Assembly: GCA_013823625.1 (NCBI GenBank)
Contig: PNMM01000002.1
Coordinates: 1-64,000, forward strand
Direction: 5' to 3'
DNA: 64,000 nucleotides
DNA from: Microbacterium sp.
GTDB lineage: Bacteria > Actinomycetota > Actinomycetes > Actinomycetales > Microbacteriaceae
Shown: positions 8,988 to 16,531 of the stretch, in pieces
Numbering within the stretch: position 1 is the first letter of the stretch
Layout: every line of letters begins with the position of its first letter
The notes under the pieces: generated by a model
What the model was told of the DNA's origin: nothing
Databases searched by the model: none
Seen by the model: only the letters and a program-made list of their open reading frames with translations
Made by a program: the position numbers and the translations under genes

Positions 8988-8993
8988 TGACGC

Positions 8994-9569
8994 ATGTTTC
9001 TTCGCCGCATGGTCGCGCGCATCTTCTGGGCTTTCAGTTCGTGGCGAATGGTGTCTGAGCCGGCGCCCGATCGACCAACGGTGTTGATCGGGGCGCCGCA
9101 CACCTCGAACTGGGACTTCGTCTTCATGCTCGCCATCGCGTGGAAGCTCGACATGCGCTTTCGCTGGCTCGGCAAGAAGAGTCTGTTCAAGGGATGGCGC
9201 GGGCCGATCATGCGCGGCCTCGGCGGCATCGCCGTTGATCGGGATGCGCCCAGCGCCGTGGTCGGCGAAGTGCTTGCGCGCATCGAGTCGGGCGACGTGT
9301 TCGGCCTCGTCGTCACCCCCGACGGCACCCGCAAGGGCCACACCCACTGGAAGTCGGGCTTCTACCGCATCGCGCGCGAAGCCGGATTGCCCGTAACCCT
9401 CGGCTACGTCGACCGCACGACGAAGACCACCGGGCTCGGCCCCACGATCGACCTCACGGGCAATGTGTCGACCGACATGGACGTCATCCGCGCCTTCTAC
9501 GCCGACAAGTCCGGCGTGAAGCCCGAGCACCGCGTCGAGCCGCGCCTGCGCGAAGAGCTCGCCGGTTAG
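8994..9569 (+). CDS. PlsC-like 1-acylglycerol-3-phosphate acyltransferase
   Basis: A 191-residue member of the LPLAT/PlsC superfamily. The catalytic HxxxxD motif is PHTSNWD (His36, Asp41), followed by the glycerophosphate-binding region GGIAVDRD (about 79-86) and the VTPDGTRK motif (about 107-114) equivalent to FPEGTRS. Such enzymes move acyl chains to lysophospholipids at the membrane. The protein is shorter than classical PlsC and the HTSNWDF form is typical of an actinobacterial and proteobacterial subgroup of unknown acceptor. It is followed 13 bp later by a small membrane-associated gene, probably co-transcribed. Confidence 0.86.
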   Translation: MFLRRMVARIFWAFSSWRMVSEPAPDRPTVLIGAPHTSNWDFVFMLAIAWKLDMRFRWLGKKSLFKGWRGPIMRGLGGIAVDRDAPSAVVGEVLARIESGDVFGLVVTPDGTRKGHTHWKSGFYRIAREAGLPVTLGYVDRTTKTTGLGPTIDLTGNVSTDMDVIRAFYADKSGVKPEHRVEPRLREELAG

Positions 9570-9582
9570 GACACCTGCTCGC

Positions 9583-10023
9583 GTGAGCTTCTTCCTTGCG
9601 CTGATCTTCGATCTATTGTTCGGGTGGCTCTGGTGGGTCATCCCCGACGAAGTCCAACGCCGAAACGATCGCAAGCGATTCCTCGAGGGCGAGGTGCGGT
9701 GCGCACTCCGGGCCGTGAAAGGGCGCGTGCTCAACATCGGCACCGAGTGGAGCGTGGGCGTCGCGCAGATTTCGCCCGGGATGCTGCACTTCACACCAGC
9801 GATCGGCATCGTCGGCACGCGCGAGGTGCGGGTGTTGAGCATCCGTGACCGCGACGATTCGATCGGGCCGAGCAAACACGAGTATCCGGTCGGCGCTTGG
9901 CTCGACTTCGTCGTCACGACCGCGGCCGGCGAGCTCGTGGTGCGGTTCCCCCTCGAGGTGGGCGACGCAGCCGCCGAAGTGCTGAGCCCTTCCAACCATT
10001 CCGACCACGACAGTGGCACGTAG
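9583..10023 (+). CDS. Small membrane-anchored protein, possibly DUF2550-like
   Basis: 146 residues with one N-terminal membrane helix (FFLALIFDLLFGWLWWVI) and a soluble beta-rich domain (GEVRCALRAVKGRVLNIG, WSVGVAQISPGMLHFTP). The layout of one helix followed by a basic linker and a small beta domain resembles actinobacterial DUF2550 proteins, but the match is by impression only. It starts with GTG 13 bp behind the acyltransferase and is likely in the same transcript. Confidence 0.6.
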   Translation: MSFFLALIFDLLFGWLWWVIPDEVQRRNDRKRFLEGEVRCALRAVKGRVLNIGTEWSVGVAQISPGMLHFTPAIGIVGTREVRVLSIRDRDDSIGPSKHEYPVGAWLDFVVTTAAGELVVRFPLEVGDAAAEVLSPSNHSDHDSGT

Positions 10024-10048
10024 GCCTTCCCAGCGAGTCGCCGCGAAA

Positions 10049-10084
10049 AGGGTTTGACCCTCCCCCGCGGCAACCTTCTACAGT
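10049..10084 (+). promoter_or_regulatory. MerR-type promoter with long spacer and AGGGT inverted repeat
   Basis: TTGACC (10054-10059) and TACAGT (10079-10084) are separated by 19 bases, the long spacer that MerR-family proteins act on. A perfect inverted repeat AGGGT-TTG-ACCCT (10049-10061) overlaps the -35 box. It stands directly before the MerR regulator gene and suggests autoregulation. Confidence 0.5.
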
Positions 10085-10092
10085 CGACAACC

Positions 10093-10923
10093 ATGGAGCA
10101 ACGGCGGCACTACACGGTCGGAGAGGTTGCGCGTCTGTCGGGTCTCACCCCGAAGGCGCTGCGGCACTACGACCAGCGCGGGTTGCTTGTTCCGGTCAGT
10201 AGTTCGCCCACGGGCTATCGGCTCTACAGCGACGAGCAGGTCGCGCTCGCTCGACGAATCGCGCGGCTTCGCGATGTTGAGCTTCCGCTCGAGACGATCA
10301 GCACGATCATCACTCACGATGACGACCTCGACGTTCGGCGGCTGCTCGCGGCCCACCGCACGCGGCTGCAGTCACGTGGCGAGCGCATCCGTCATTCGAT
10401 TCACGCCCTCACTCACCTCATCGACGACACCCCTGGAGTGCTCATGACCCTCGATCACACGCCCGCCGAACCCGCCGACGACGAGCGGGCCCTCGCTGCT
10501 CGTCTCTACAACGAGACCTGGAGCTTGCTGCAGAACGAAGAGCGAACGGCGCGCGACGACGACCGCATGCTGCACATGGCGCACGCGTCGCGGTTTCACT
10601 GGGACAACGTCGGCACCGATCAGCACCGCTCAATCGGTGAGTGGCAGATTTCCCGTGTGCACGCCGCCCTCGGTCGTGGTCCGAGCGCTGTCTTTCACGC
10701 GGAGCGGGCCGTCGACTACGCCCAGACATCCACTGTCGAAGACTGGGTTCGCGCCAGCGCGCGCGAAGGCCTCGCCCGAGCACACGCCGTGGCCGGCAAT
10801 CTCGAAGCAGCACGGCAGGCCCGCGACGAAAGCCTCGCCCTCCTCGACGCCATCAGCGATGAAGATGACCGGCAGGTTATCGCGGCCGACATCGAGTCAC
10901 TGCCCCTGACGCTCGACGACTGA
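10093..10923 (+). CDS. MerR family transcriptional regulator with helical C-terminal domain
   Basis: 276 residues. The first 75 are a classic MerR winged-helix (HYTVGEVARLSGLTPKALRHYDQ, GYRLYSDEQV), followed by the dimerisation helix (about 85-118). The remaining 150 residues are a helical, possibly TPR-like domain (ALGRGPSAVFHAERAVDYAQ, EGLARAHAVAGNLEAARQARDE) in place of a small metal- or drug-binding loop. No Cys ligands for metals are present. ATG at 10093 is chosen because the MerR core begins there and the promoter ends nine bases earlier. Neighbours do not reveal its target; it may regulate itself. Confidence 0.88.
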   Translation: MEQRRHYTVGEVARLSGLTPKALRHYDQRGLLVPVSSSPTGYRLYSDEQVALARRIARLRDVELPLETISTIITHDDDLDVRRLLAAHRTRLQSRGERIRHSIHALTHLIDDTPGVLMTLDHTPAEPADDERALAARLYNETWSLLQNEERTARDDDRMLHMAHASRFHWDNVGTDQHRSIGEWQISRVHAALGRGPSAVFHAERAVDYAQTSTVEDWVRASAREGLARAHAVAGNLEAARQARDESLALLDAISDEDDRQVIAADIESLPLTLDD

Positions 10924-10967
10924 TCGACATTGTGGGCCTTCTCAAGGCCGAGCCGCATTCAGGAATC

Positions 10968-11552
10968 TCACTTCAGAGGAGCAGGTCCCGCAACGGCGGT
11001 GAGTGCTTCCAGGTACCGCGTCTCGACATGAACGGCCGAGACTGCCTTGAGCTTGTAGCCCAAAGGCTCGTCGTGCCACGTTCCGTCGGGGCGAACCTCG
11101 TGAAGGTAGACGTGACGATCAAGGATCTCGTCGAACATCCCGACCCAGAACGCACTGCGCTCGCGCTCCTTTTCAACGCCGATGAGGGCTCCCCTTCTGC
11201 CGAGGTCGGCGAGCACGCCCCGAGTGCGGTCAAGGTCGAGTTCGTGTGCGTACTGACGTGGCCAGTCCGGTTGCGACTTCGCGAACGTGGTCGCAATGGT
11301 GCGGTCAGGCTCTACTCGCGCCACGTCGCCCACTCGAAAGGCCACGAAACCGTCGGCGTAGCCGCCCTCCGAGACCTGGGCCATGAGGGCCCACTTGGCG
11401 CCGATTCGAACGACGAAACCGTAGATCGGCTCGGCGTACGTGGGCTTTCGATCGACCCGCACCACCACGTTCTCGGCTACGGCCGCAAGCAACCTCTCCC
11501 GCTTACTCATCGCTCGTGGTGCCGTCACGGCACGAAGCTTGGGCGAGCTCAT
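10968..11552 (-). CDS. Hypothetical protein
   Basis: 194 residues, no membrane segment, no domain I can name. The middle part (ENVVVRVDRKPTYAEPIYGFVVRIG, GGYADGFVAFRVGDVARVEPD) looks like a small beta-barrel, and the rest is mixed. It is convergent with the MerR gene. A TATGTT hexamer six bases before the ATG supports the start at 11552 as a leaderless mRNA. Confidence 0.68.
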   Translation of the reverse strand: MSSPKLRAVTAPRAMSKRERLLAAVAENVVVRVDRKPTYAEPIYGFVVRIGAKWALMAQVSEGGYADGFVAFRVGDVARVEPDRTIATTFAKSQPDWPRQYAHELDLDRTRGVLADLGRRGALIGVEKERERSAFWVGMFDEILDRHVYLHEVRPDGTWHDEPLGYKLKAVSAVHVETRYLEALTAVAGPAPLK

Positions 11553-11558
11553 TTCCCG

Positions 11559-11564
11559 AACATA
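11559..11564 (-). promoter_or_regulatory. -10 box TATGTT before the hypothetical gene at 11552
   Basis: On the minus strand TATGTT is followed by CGGGAA and then the ATG, the same six-base spacing seen at other leaderless starts in the window. Confidence 0.45.
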
Positions 11565-11585
11565 ACTCTCTGTGCACTCGCCGCC

Positions 11586-12467
11586 CTACTGCTGTGACGG
11601 AGACAGCTCGCCCAGTCGCCCCGCGACGATTTCTGCGAAGTCAGCCACGTCTTGTTCGAGGATGCGACCGTCGGTGAGCACCCGCACTTGCACGACGAGG
11701 TTGCCGCGCTGGAGGTCCCAGACGTAAGAGCGCCAACGAGGCCCGGGAGTCCCCTCACGAACCCAGCCCACCGCGGCCACGTCGTCCGGCACGTCGATGG
11801 CCGCTTGCGCGGTGATCTCCACGAGAGTCGAGTCGAGGCCTCCCGCGCTGGGAATCTGCAAGTCTTGCCACGCGCACTGAGGCACGCGCTCGTGAATGTC
11901 GAGCATGAAAGCACTCGCCTCTTCTGTCGTCGAGAAGGTGCGCGCCGCGACATCCATCATTTCGGAGTCGGTCTCCCAGGTCTGGAGCCACATCATCGGG
12001 TCGAGCGACGTGTCGTCAGACCCGAGAGGTATGTATGGCGCGTTCGCGATTAGGAATGCGCACTGCTCATCGCCACCAATGCTCACCCAGTCCTCACCAA
12101 CGGCCGGAGCGATATCCCCAACGGACGCGGGCTCGAAGGCTCCCACCTCGTGAATCTCGTCCTCGATGGCGAGCATCGAGAGATCGGCACCCGACACCGC
12201 CAAAGCGTTTGCATCGTCGAGATCGAAACACTCATCAGGGCACAGCAACGGAGACATTGCTCGCGGCTGCTGCGGCCCGCCCTCAAGGAAAGCCTGATCA
12301 GGGCTGGTTTCCGCAATGCTGTGGGAGACGTAGGCACTGAACCCGATAACCATCAGCGCGACGAACGCGACTACGGCGAGTAGCCCGACGACTGCTGTTG
12401 CGATCAGGCTCCACGCCCACCAGGGAAGGCCGCGCTTCTTGGCGGGGGGCGGGTAGGTCGTGGTCAT
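11586..12467 (-). CDS. Membrane-anchored extracytoplasmic protein
   Basis: 293 residues: a Pro-rich cytoplasmic start (TTTYPPPAKKRGLPWW), one membrane helix (about residues 16-40), then a long acidic extracytoplasmic domain with four Cys (LLCPDECFDL, GDEQCAFL, VPQCAWQD) that may form two disulfides. The C-terminal part (VVQVRVLTDGRILEQDVADFAEIV) resembles the end of sensor-domain or DUF3558-like lipoproteins, but I would not assign a family. It lies 34 bp upstream of the 11552 gene on the same strand. Confidence 0.72.
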   Translation of the reverse strand: MTTTYPPPAKKRGLPWWAWSLIATAVVGLLAVVAFVALMVIGFSAYVSHSIAETSPDQAFLEGGPQQPRAMSPLLCPDECFDLDDANALAVSGADLSMLAIEDEIHEVGAFEPASVGDIAPAVGEDWVSIGGDEQCAFLIANAPYIPLGSDDTSLDPMMWLQTWETDSEMMDVAARTFSTTEEASAFMLDIHERVPQCAWQDLQIPSAGGLDSTLVEITAQAAIDVPDDVAAVGWVREGTPGPRWRSYVWDLQRGNLVVQVRVLTDGRILEQDVADFAEIVAGRLGELSPSQQ

Positions 12468-12526
12468 GCCTCATCTTTGCATGCACTCGTCGCCCGGCGG
12501 CAGTCCATATGTCCGTGCGCATCTTC

Positions 12527-12532
12527 TACGCT
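12527..12532 (+). promoter_or_regulatory. -10 box TACGCT before the gamma-glutamylcyclotransferase-like gene
   Basis: TACGCT is followed by GACACC and the GTG at 12539. This spacing is the main reason for preferring that GTG over the in-frame ATG at 12509. Confidence 0.5.
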
Positions 12533-12538
12533 GACACC

Positions 12539-12913
12539 GTGACTGATGCCCTCACCCCGCCGTCGGCGACGGATGCTCCCCCGCGCCTCTTCGTCTACGG
12601 CACCCTCGCGCCCGGGCGCCCGAACGAGCACGTGCTCGCCGACCTCGAGGCCACGTGGACTCCGGCGCAGGTGCGCGGGCACCTCGTCGCGCAAGGGTGG
12701 GGAGCCGCGCTCGGCCACCCAGGCCTCACGCCCGACGACTCCGCTCCCTGGGTCGACGGGCTGCTCTTCGAGAGCGCCGAACTGCCGGACCACTGGAGCC
12801 GCCTCGACGACTTCGAAGGCCCCGGCTACGAGCGCGTGCTCGTGTCGGCGCAGCTCGCCGATGGCAGCACGGTTTCGACCTACGTCTACGCGATCCGGCC
12901 CGCGAACGACTAG
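12539..12913 (+). CDS. Gamma-glutamylcyclotransferase-like (AIG2 family) protein
   Basis: 124 residues with the AIG2/GGCT-like signature FVYGTLAPGRPNEH (about residues 18-31) that forms the substrate loop, and RLDDFEGPGYER (about 90-101), which holds the conserved Glu used as acid/base in this fold. These enzymes release 5-oxoproline from gamma-glutamyl amines or peptides, but many small bacterial members have no known substrate. An ATG at 12509 would add ten residues (SVRIFYADTV) that look unlike the family start. Confidence 0.82.
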   Translation: MTDALTPPSATDAPPRLFVYGTLAPGRPNEHVLADLEATWTPAQVRGHLVAQGWGAALGHPGLTPDDSAPWVDGLLFESAELPDHWSRLDDFEGPGYERVLVSAQLADGSTVSTYVYAIRPAND

Positions 12914-12964
12914 CCGCGGCCTCCTCCACAACCTTTGAGGCGATCGCACAAGCAGTGCGCGTTT

Positions 12965-12982
12965 GTCATACACGTCATACAC
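12965..12982 (+). promoter_or_regulatory. Tandem GTCATACAC repeat before antitoxin gene
   Basis: Two perfect head-to-tail copies of the 9-mer GTCATACAC (12965-12973 and 12974-12982) lie 19 bp before the antitoxin start. Ribbon-helix-helix antitoxins commonly bind paired short repeats at their own promoter, and CATACA/CATACT within the repeat resembles a -10 box. Confidence 0.5.
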
Positions 12983-13001
12983 TGGTGGCAGGGAGGCCAG
13001 A

Positions 13002-13208
13002 ATGCTGTCCGTGCGACTGAGTGCAGAACAGGATGCGATGCTTGAGCGTCTCGCGCGCGAGACGGGCCGCAGCAAGAGCTACTACGTCAAGCGAGCTCTC
13101 GACGACTTTCTTGCCGACCGCGCCGATTACCTGCTCGCAATCGCGGCGCTTGAACGCGAAGAGCCCCGTTACTCGGCCGCCGAGGTGAGGCGCGAACTTG
13201 GCCTGTGA
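13002..13208 (+). CDS. CopG/RHH family antitoxin (orphan)
   Basis: 68 residues. MLSVRLSAEQDAMLERLARE is the beta strand and first helix of a ribbon-helix-helix fold, followed by GRSKSYYVKRALDDFL and a C-terminal toxin-binding helix (EREEPRYSAAEVRRELGL). This is the usual architecture of the antitoxin of RelE/ParE modules. ATG at 13002 follows GGGAGG. The expected toxin gene would begin at the overlapping TTG/GTG and only a stub of it is visible, so the antitoxin appears orphaned. Confidence 0.85.
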   Translation: MLSVRLSAEQDAMLERLARETGRSKSYYVKRALDDFLADRADYLLAIAALEREEPRYSAAEVRRELGL

Positions 13209-13233
13209 GGTCGAGTACACCGCGTACGCGTTC
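13198..13233 (+). pseudogene. Stub of RelE/ParE-type toxin
   Basis: Overlapping the antitoxin stop in the +1 frame, a TTG opens a frame reading M-A-C-E-V-E-Y-T-A-Y-A. This resembles the first strand of RelE/ParE toxins (A-W-x-V-E-x-T), and such toxins normally start in exactly this overlap. After about 12 codons similarity stops and the sequence enters the end of the convergent RhuM-Fic gene. I read it as the remnant of a deleted toxin gene. The match is short. Confidence 0.45.
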
Positions 13234-13262
13234 GGTGCGAGAAGAGTTGCACCATCGCGCCA

Positions 13263-14207
13263 CTATTTCGACGCGTCGGCCAGCATGCTCATGACGAGCG
13301 CGATCATTAACTCTTTCTCCCTGGGGTCGCTCATGGCGACCATCAGGGTGATGGCGGCAAGCGCATTATTGGAGATAAGGCTTGAGCCACCGCGGTCCGA
13401 GAGGGCACTGTTGCGCTGAAGGAAGTGGACGAACAATGCAGCAGCGCTGCGTTTGTTGCCATCAGTGAGCGGGTGGTCCTTGATCACGAGGTACAGCAGG
13501 TTCGCTGCTTTGGACTGCACCGTCGGGTAGAGTTCAACGCCTCCGAAGCCCTGGTAAATGGTGGCGATAACGCCACGCAGTGAACCGCCGCGCTCGCCGC
13601 CAAAGAGAGCGTCTGCCGGAAACTTAGCTGCAACTTGATCGATCACTGATCGAGCTTCTTCGTAGGTCAGCTGCCACGTCGGAGCCGTGCCTGGCGGCTC
13701 GTCGATCTTCCCATTGTCGTAGTCGCGGAGGGTGCGGAGGCTCGGCAAGTAGCGGTCGACGACCTCAGCGACGCCCGCGACGAGTTCGTCTGACGAACGC
13801 GACAGCACCTGCACGATCGAGCCAAGCTCTTGTAGCCGTCGTTCATTGAGGGCGGTGCCTTCGAGCACATAGCGGCGAAGAACGTCATTCGCCCACCGGC
13901 GAAAGTGCACGCCTTCGGCTGACTTGACTCGATACCCGACCGACAGAACCATGTCGATGTTGTAATGCTCAACTTGGTACGACTTGCCATCGGCGGCAGT
14001 TGTCGCAAATTTTGCGACAACTGGAAGCCCTTCGAGCTCCTCCCGCCGAGCATTGGCGAGGTGCTTTCCTATTGTCTTTACGTCGCGATCGAACAGCGTT
14101 GCGAGTTGAGCCCGCGATAGCCAGACGGTTTCCCCGTCGGAGAGAACGGCAAGCTCGAAGCCGCCGGAGGCGGATCGATACAACTCGACACCCGGAGTTT
14201 CAGACAT
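13263..14207 (-). CDS. RhuM-type protein with C-terminal Fic/DOC domain
   Basis: 314 residues. The N-terminal two thirds match virulence RhuM proteins: a KilA-N/ANT-like DNA-binding part (VWLSRAQLATLFDRDVKTIGKHL, VEHYNIDMVLSVGYRVKS, VHFRRWANDVLRRYV). The C-terminal part is a Fic/DOC domain with HPLTDGNKR at residues 245-253, which is the catalytic motif. The Lys in place of the glycine-linked Arg region (GNKR rather than GNGR) is the form found in DOC kinases and many RhuM-Fic proteins. These modify targets with AMP or phosphate, and here the target is unknown. It sits in an accessory stretch with an orphan antitoxin. Confidence 0.9.
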   Translation of the reverse strand: MSETPGVELYRSASGGFELAVLSDGETVWLSRAQLATLFDRDVKTIGKHLANARREELEGLPVVAKFATTAADGKSYQVEHYNIDMVLSVGYRVKSAEGVHFRRWANDVLRRYVLEGTALNERRLQELGSIVQVLSRSSDELVAGVAEVVDRYLPSLRTLRDYDNGKIDEPPGTAPTWQLTYEEARSVIDQVAAKFPADALFGGERGGSLRGVIATIYQGFGGVELYPTVQSKAANLLYLVIKDHPLTDGNKRSAAALFVHFLQRNSALSDRGGSSLISNNALAAITLMVAMSDPREKELMIALVMSMLADASK

Positions 14208-14394
14208 GGACCACCATCCAGATCAAGAGACCATCCCCGGCAGAAAGGCTGCGCCCTCGCGCGTGGCCCACGCTACCCCGCGCCACCGACATCCGAGCTC
14301 TCCCGCAAGCGCGCGTTCCTCGCCGAACCACAATTCGCAATCGGTTCACTCGTCGTTCGTCGCAGATGCTTGAGCACAGTGATGTAGTCGAAGC

Positions 14395-14613
14395 ATGGAC
14401 ATCGTCAAGATCGAGAAGAAGCAGACCCTGAGCCGGGAAGAGGCCGCTCACCAACTCCGCGCGATCGCGGACGAGCTGGCGTCGGGCAACGGCATCCTCA
14501 TGGAGCGCGACGGCCTGCGGGTCACCGTCAAGGTTCCCGACGAGGTCACCATGGAGGTCGAGGTCGAGATCGAGCACGACGAGCGCGAGTTCGAGATCAC
14601 GCTCTCCTGGTAG
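14395..14613 (+). CDS. Amphi-Trp domain-containing protein
   Basis: 72 residues: a helical start (KKQTLSREEAAHQLRAIADELASG) and a strand-rich end (VTVKVPDEVTMEVEVEIEH, EFEITLSW) finishing in the conserved Trp that gives the amphi-Trp family its name. Members are small and of unknown function, often with alternating hydrophobic residues that could bind a partner. It is divergent from the RhuM-Fic gene with about 190 bp between, and a TGTAGT hexamer lies six bases before the ATG. Confidence 0.8.
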   Translation: MDIVKIEKKQTLSREEAAHQLRAIADELASGNGILMERDGLRVTVKVPDEVTMEVEVEIEHDEREFEITLSW

Positions 14614-14707
14614 TCGCGGCGCCAGGTCTGCTCGGGGCATTGGGCCGACTAACGCGCCCAAGCACCTAGTGACTTCACCGACCGCGACGAAGTAACCTCG
14701 AGCGCTC

Positions 14708-15163
14708 TCATCGAGCTGGCCGGCGGCGGCTCACGACTTGGTCGCGCAAGGACCGCCAGAGCGGCCGCACGGGAATCGGCCCCGCACCGGTCCTCGTCGA
14801 CGTGTACACGACGCCGCGATCGTCAACGATCGAGACGCGACATCGGACGACGACTGTCCGTCGTGCCGCGCCGTCAGACACCCACAGCTCGACTGAGGCG
14901 CCCGACACCCAATCGACGGCCATCTTCCGGGCGACCAGATGCCGTTCGAGGTCTCCGACCACTTGCGCGGCAAGTCGATCTAGGCGTGTCGATGATGGAG
15001 TCACGGTGCCATTGGCGAGATCGATTGTGAACTCTCGCTCACCGCTCTCATCGAAAGCTCTGCCGACCTCGCCGATCGGCCATTGGCGATCCCATGGGGT
15101 GTCTCGCACTATGTGACCGATGATCCCGTCAGCGATATCGGCCAGTTGCCGTCGACGCGCCAT
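14708..15163 (-). CDS. Hypothetical protein
   Basis: 151 residues, basic, no membrane segment. Strand-rich middle (EREFTIDLANGTVTP, VVRCRVSIVDDRGVVYTSTR). No family recognised. First (3'-most on the plus map it is the last) of a run of unrelated small minus-strand genes up to 17.3 kb whose sizes and lack of homology signals resemble immunity-type or other accessory proteins. That likeness is an inference. Confidence 0.6.
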   Translation of the reverse strand: MARRRQLADIADGIIGHIVRDTPWDRQWPIGEVGRAFDESGEREFTIDLANGTVTPSSTRLDRLAAQVVGDLERHLVARKMAVDWVSGASVELWVSDGAARRTVVVRCRVSIVDDRGVVYTSTRTGAGPIPVRPLWRSLRDQVVSRRRPAR

Positions 15164-15210
15164 CGAACGTAGATCCTCCCGCTAGGTCACGACACAAACA
15201 ACAGAGAGCG

Positions 15211-15705
15211 TCACATGGCGCCTTTGGCCGCGTAAGGGGTAAAGGTATGGCGCTTTCCCCACCGCTGCCAGCCAGGGGCCGGGATCAAACCCCACAGGCT
15301 CTCTTGACCTCGCCGTGACCACAGGTCTCCGCGAAGAGTCGAGACCCGCACGCGCGAGCGCCCGAAGGCTCGGAACTCCGTGGCGCCACCTTCGATGACC
15401 CCTCTCACGAGGTCGCCGACTGAGGCCGTGTGGTCGTCAGAGTAGGTCAGCTCCCACCTGCTGTTGCTATCCGTGCCCACCTGGATGTCAATCCACTCTG
15501 TTGCGACGACCCACACGGGCGCGGCAGTGTCGAAAACAGGGACCAGAGAGAGGACGACGCTGTCGCCTTCCTGCGAGACGGTCACCGTTCCTGCCCGACC
15601 CACCCACACCCGCGCTTTGTCGGCGAGAGCCTCGATGAACTCGCGACGGCGATCAACCGGAATCGGCACGAGATCACGAGACAGATGATTGGGAACGTCG
15701 TCCAT
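15211..15705 (-). CDS. Hypothetical protein
   Basis: 164 residues, soluble. Beta-rich (VTVSQEGDSVVLSLVPVFD, WELTYSDDHTASVGDLVRGVIEGG) with a C-terminal Trp/Arg-rich tail. No recognisable domain. Separated from neighbours by about 50 bp on each side and in the same orientation, so a shared transcript is possible. Confidence 0.6.
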   Translation of the reverse strand: MDDVPNHLSRDLVPIPVDRRREFIEALADKARVWVGRAGTVTVSQEGDSVVLSLVPVFDTAAPVWVVATEWIDIQVGTDSNSRWELTYSDDHTASVGDLVRGVIEGGATEFRAFGRSRVRVSTLRGDLWSRRGQESLWGLIPAPGWQRWGKRHTFTPYAAKGAM

Positions 15706-15764
15706 GTACGTGGCCTTTCTGGTTACGCACAGATCCGGATGTCGACAGGATCGCAGCTCAGGAG

Positions 15765-16142
15765 CTAGTCGACCAACTGGTCAAGTCGTGGAAGCGAGTC
15801 TGGCATTTCATCGGTCACCCAGTAGTACTCCATCGCTGTCAAACGACCGTCGCGAAGCCACAGGAAGATCTCGCCGATGTAGTTGGCATCGCTATCGGGC
15901 TTGGCCCCGTCGACGCGAACCGAGCAACCCGGCCCAATCTGTCGCCCATCGGAAAGCAAGCGACCAGCAAAGTACTCAGGAGCGTGATCCGGGGTGGCGA
16001 TATCGAAACTTTGGGACCCTTCGAACCACCAGCCATCGTGCTCAGCAAGTGCTACTTGAGCCAAGAGGAGTCCCGCATCCGGGGCTGCCGATGCAAGCCG
16101 CTGAAGCAGCACACGCTCAGCGTCACTGAACGGTCGTGACAT
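15765..16142 (-). CDS. Hypothetical protein
   Basis: 125 residues from the ATG at 16142 (an ATG at 16163 would add seven). Reads MSRPFSDAERVLLQRLASAAPD, then Trp- and acid-rich sequence (GWWFEGSQSFDIATPDHAPE, NYIGEIFLWLRDGRLTAMEYYWVTDEMP). The ending around a Trp- and Tyr-rich strand followed by PDSLPRLDQL is reminiscent of small immunity or antitoxin-like proteins. No assignment is made. Confidence 0.6.
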   Translation of the reverse strand: MSRPFSDAERVLLQRLASAAPDAGLLLAQVALAEHDGWWFEGSQSFDIATPDHAPEYFAGRLLSDGRQIGPGCSVRVDGAKPDSDANYIGEIFLWLRDGRLTAMEYYWVTDEMPDSLPRLDQLVD

Positions 16143-16184
16143 CGCGCCTCCCCAGGTGTCCACATTTGCCGGATCTCTCCAACC

Positions 16185-16475
16185 TCACAAACCACGATCT
16201 CGCAAGACGTGATCAGACTCGAGATCGTGGAAGTGCTCGTCGATGAAGGCGCGGAGCTCGCTCGACGGTATCCACTCAATCGCCCACTCGTCGAGTGCCG
16301 CGTTCAATTCTTCGTCACCGGGCCAAAAGGAGTCGGTGCACTCGGCGCCTGGCTCGTCCCACGGGACATCATGCACCTCCCAGAACGACGGGGAGAGCAG
16401 CACGAGCAAGACTGCTCGGCCGGCAAGGTCGCCGGCCGTAGCGCGGCCTCCTCGAACACTTGAGTCGAGAAGCAT
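16185..16475 (-). CDS. Hypothetical acidic protein
   Basis: 96 residues, strongly acidic and Trp-rich (SFWEVHDVPWDEPGAECTD, LDEWAIEWIPSSELRAFIDEHF). Acidic, small and lying beside similar orphan genes, it has the look of an immunity protein, but no motif supports a name. The start could also be one of the later in-frame GTG codons. Confidence 0.5.
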   Translation of the reverse strand: MLLDSSVRGGRATAGDLAGRAVLLVLLSPSFWEVHDVPWDEPGAECTDSFWPGDEELNAALDEWAIEWIPSSELRAFIDEHFHDLESDHVLRDRGL

Positions 16476-16531
16476 CAGACCGTCCGCCCTTCTGCACTAC
16501 GCGCTAAAGCGGAACTGGACCACTTGATCGT

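Noticed and set aside
10932-11597. Plus-strand 221-codon frame after the MerR gene
   Set aside because: Opposite the 194-codon minus-strand gene, which has a matching -10 box and more natural composition.
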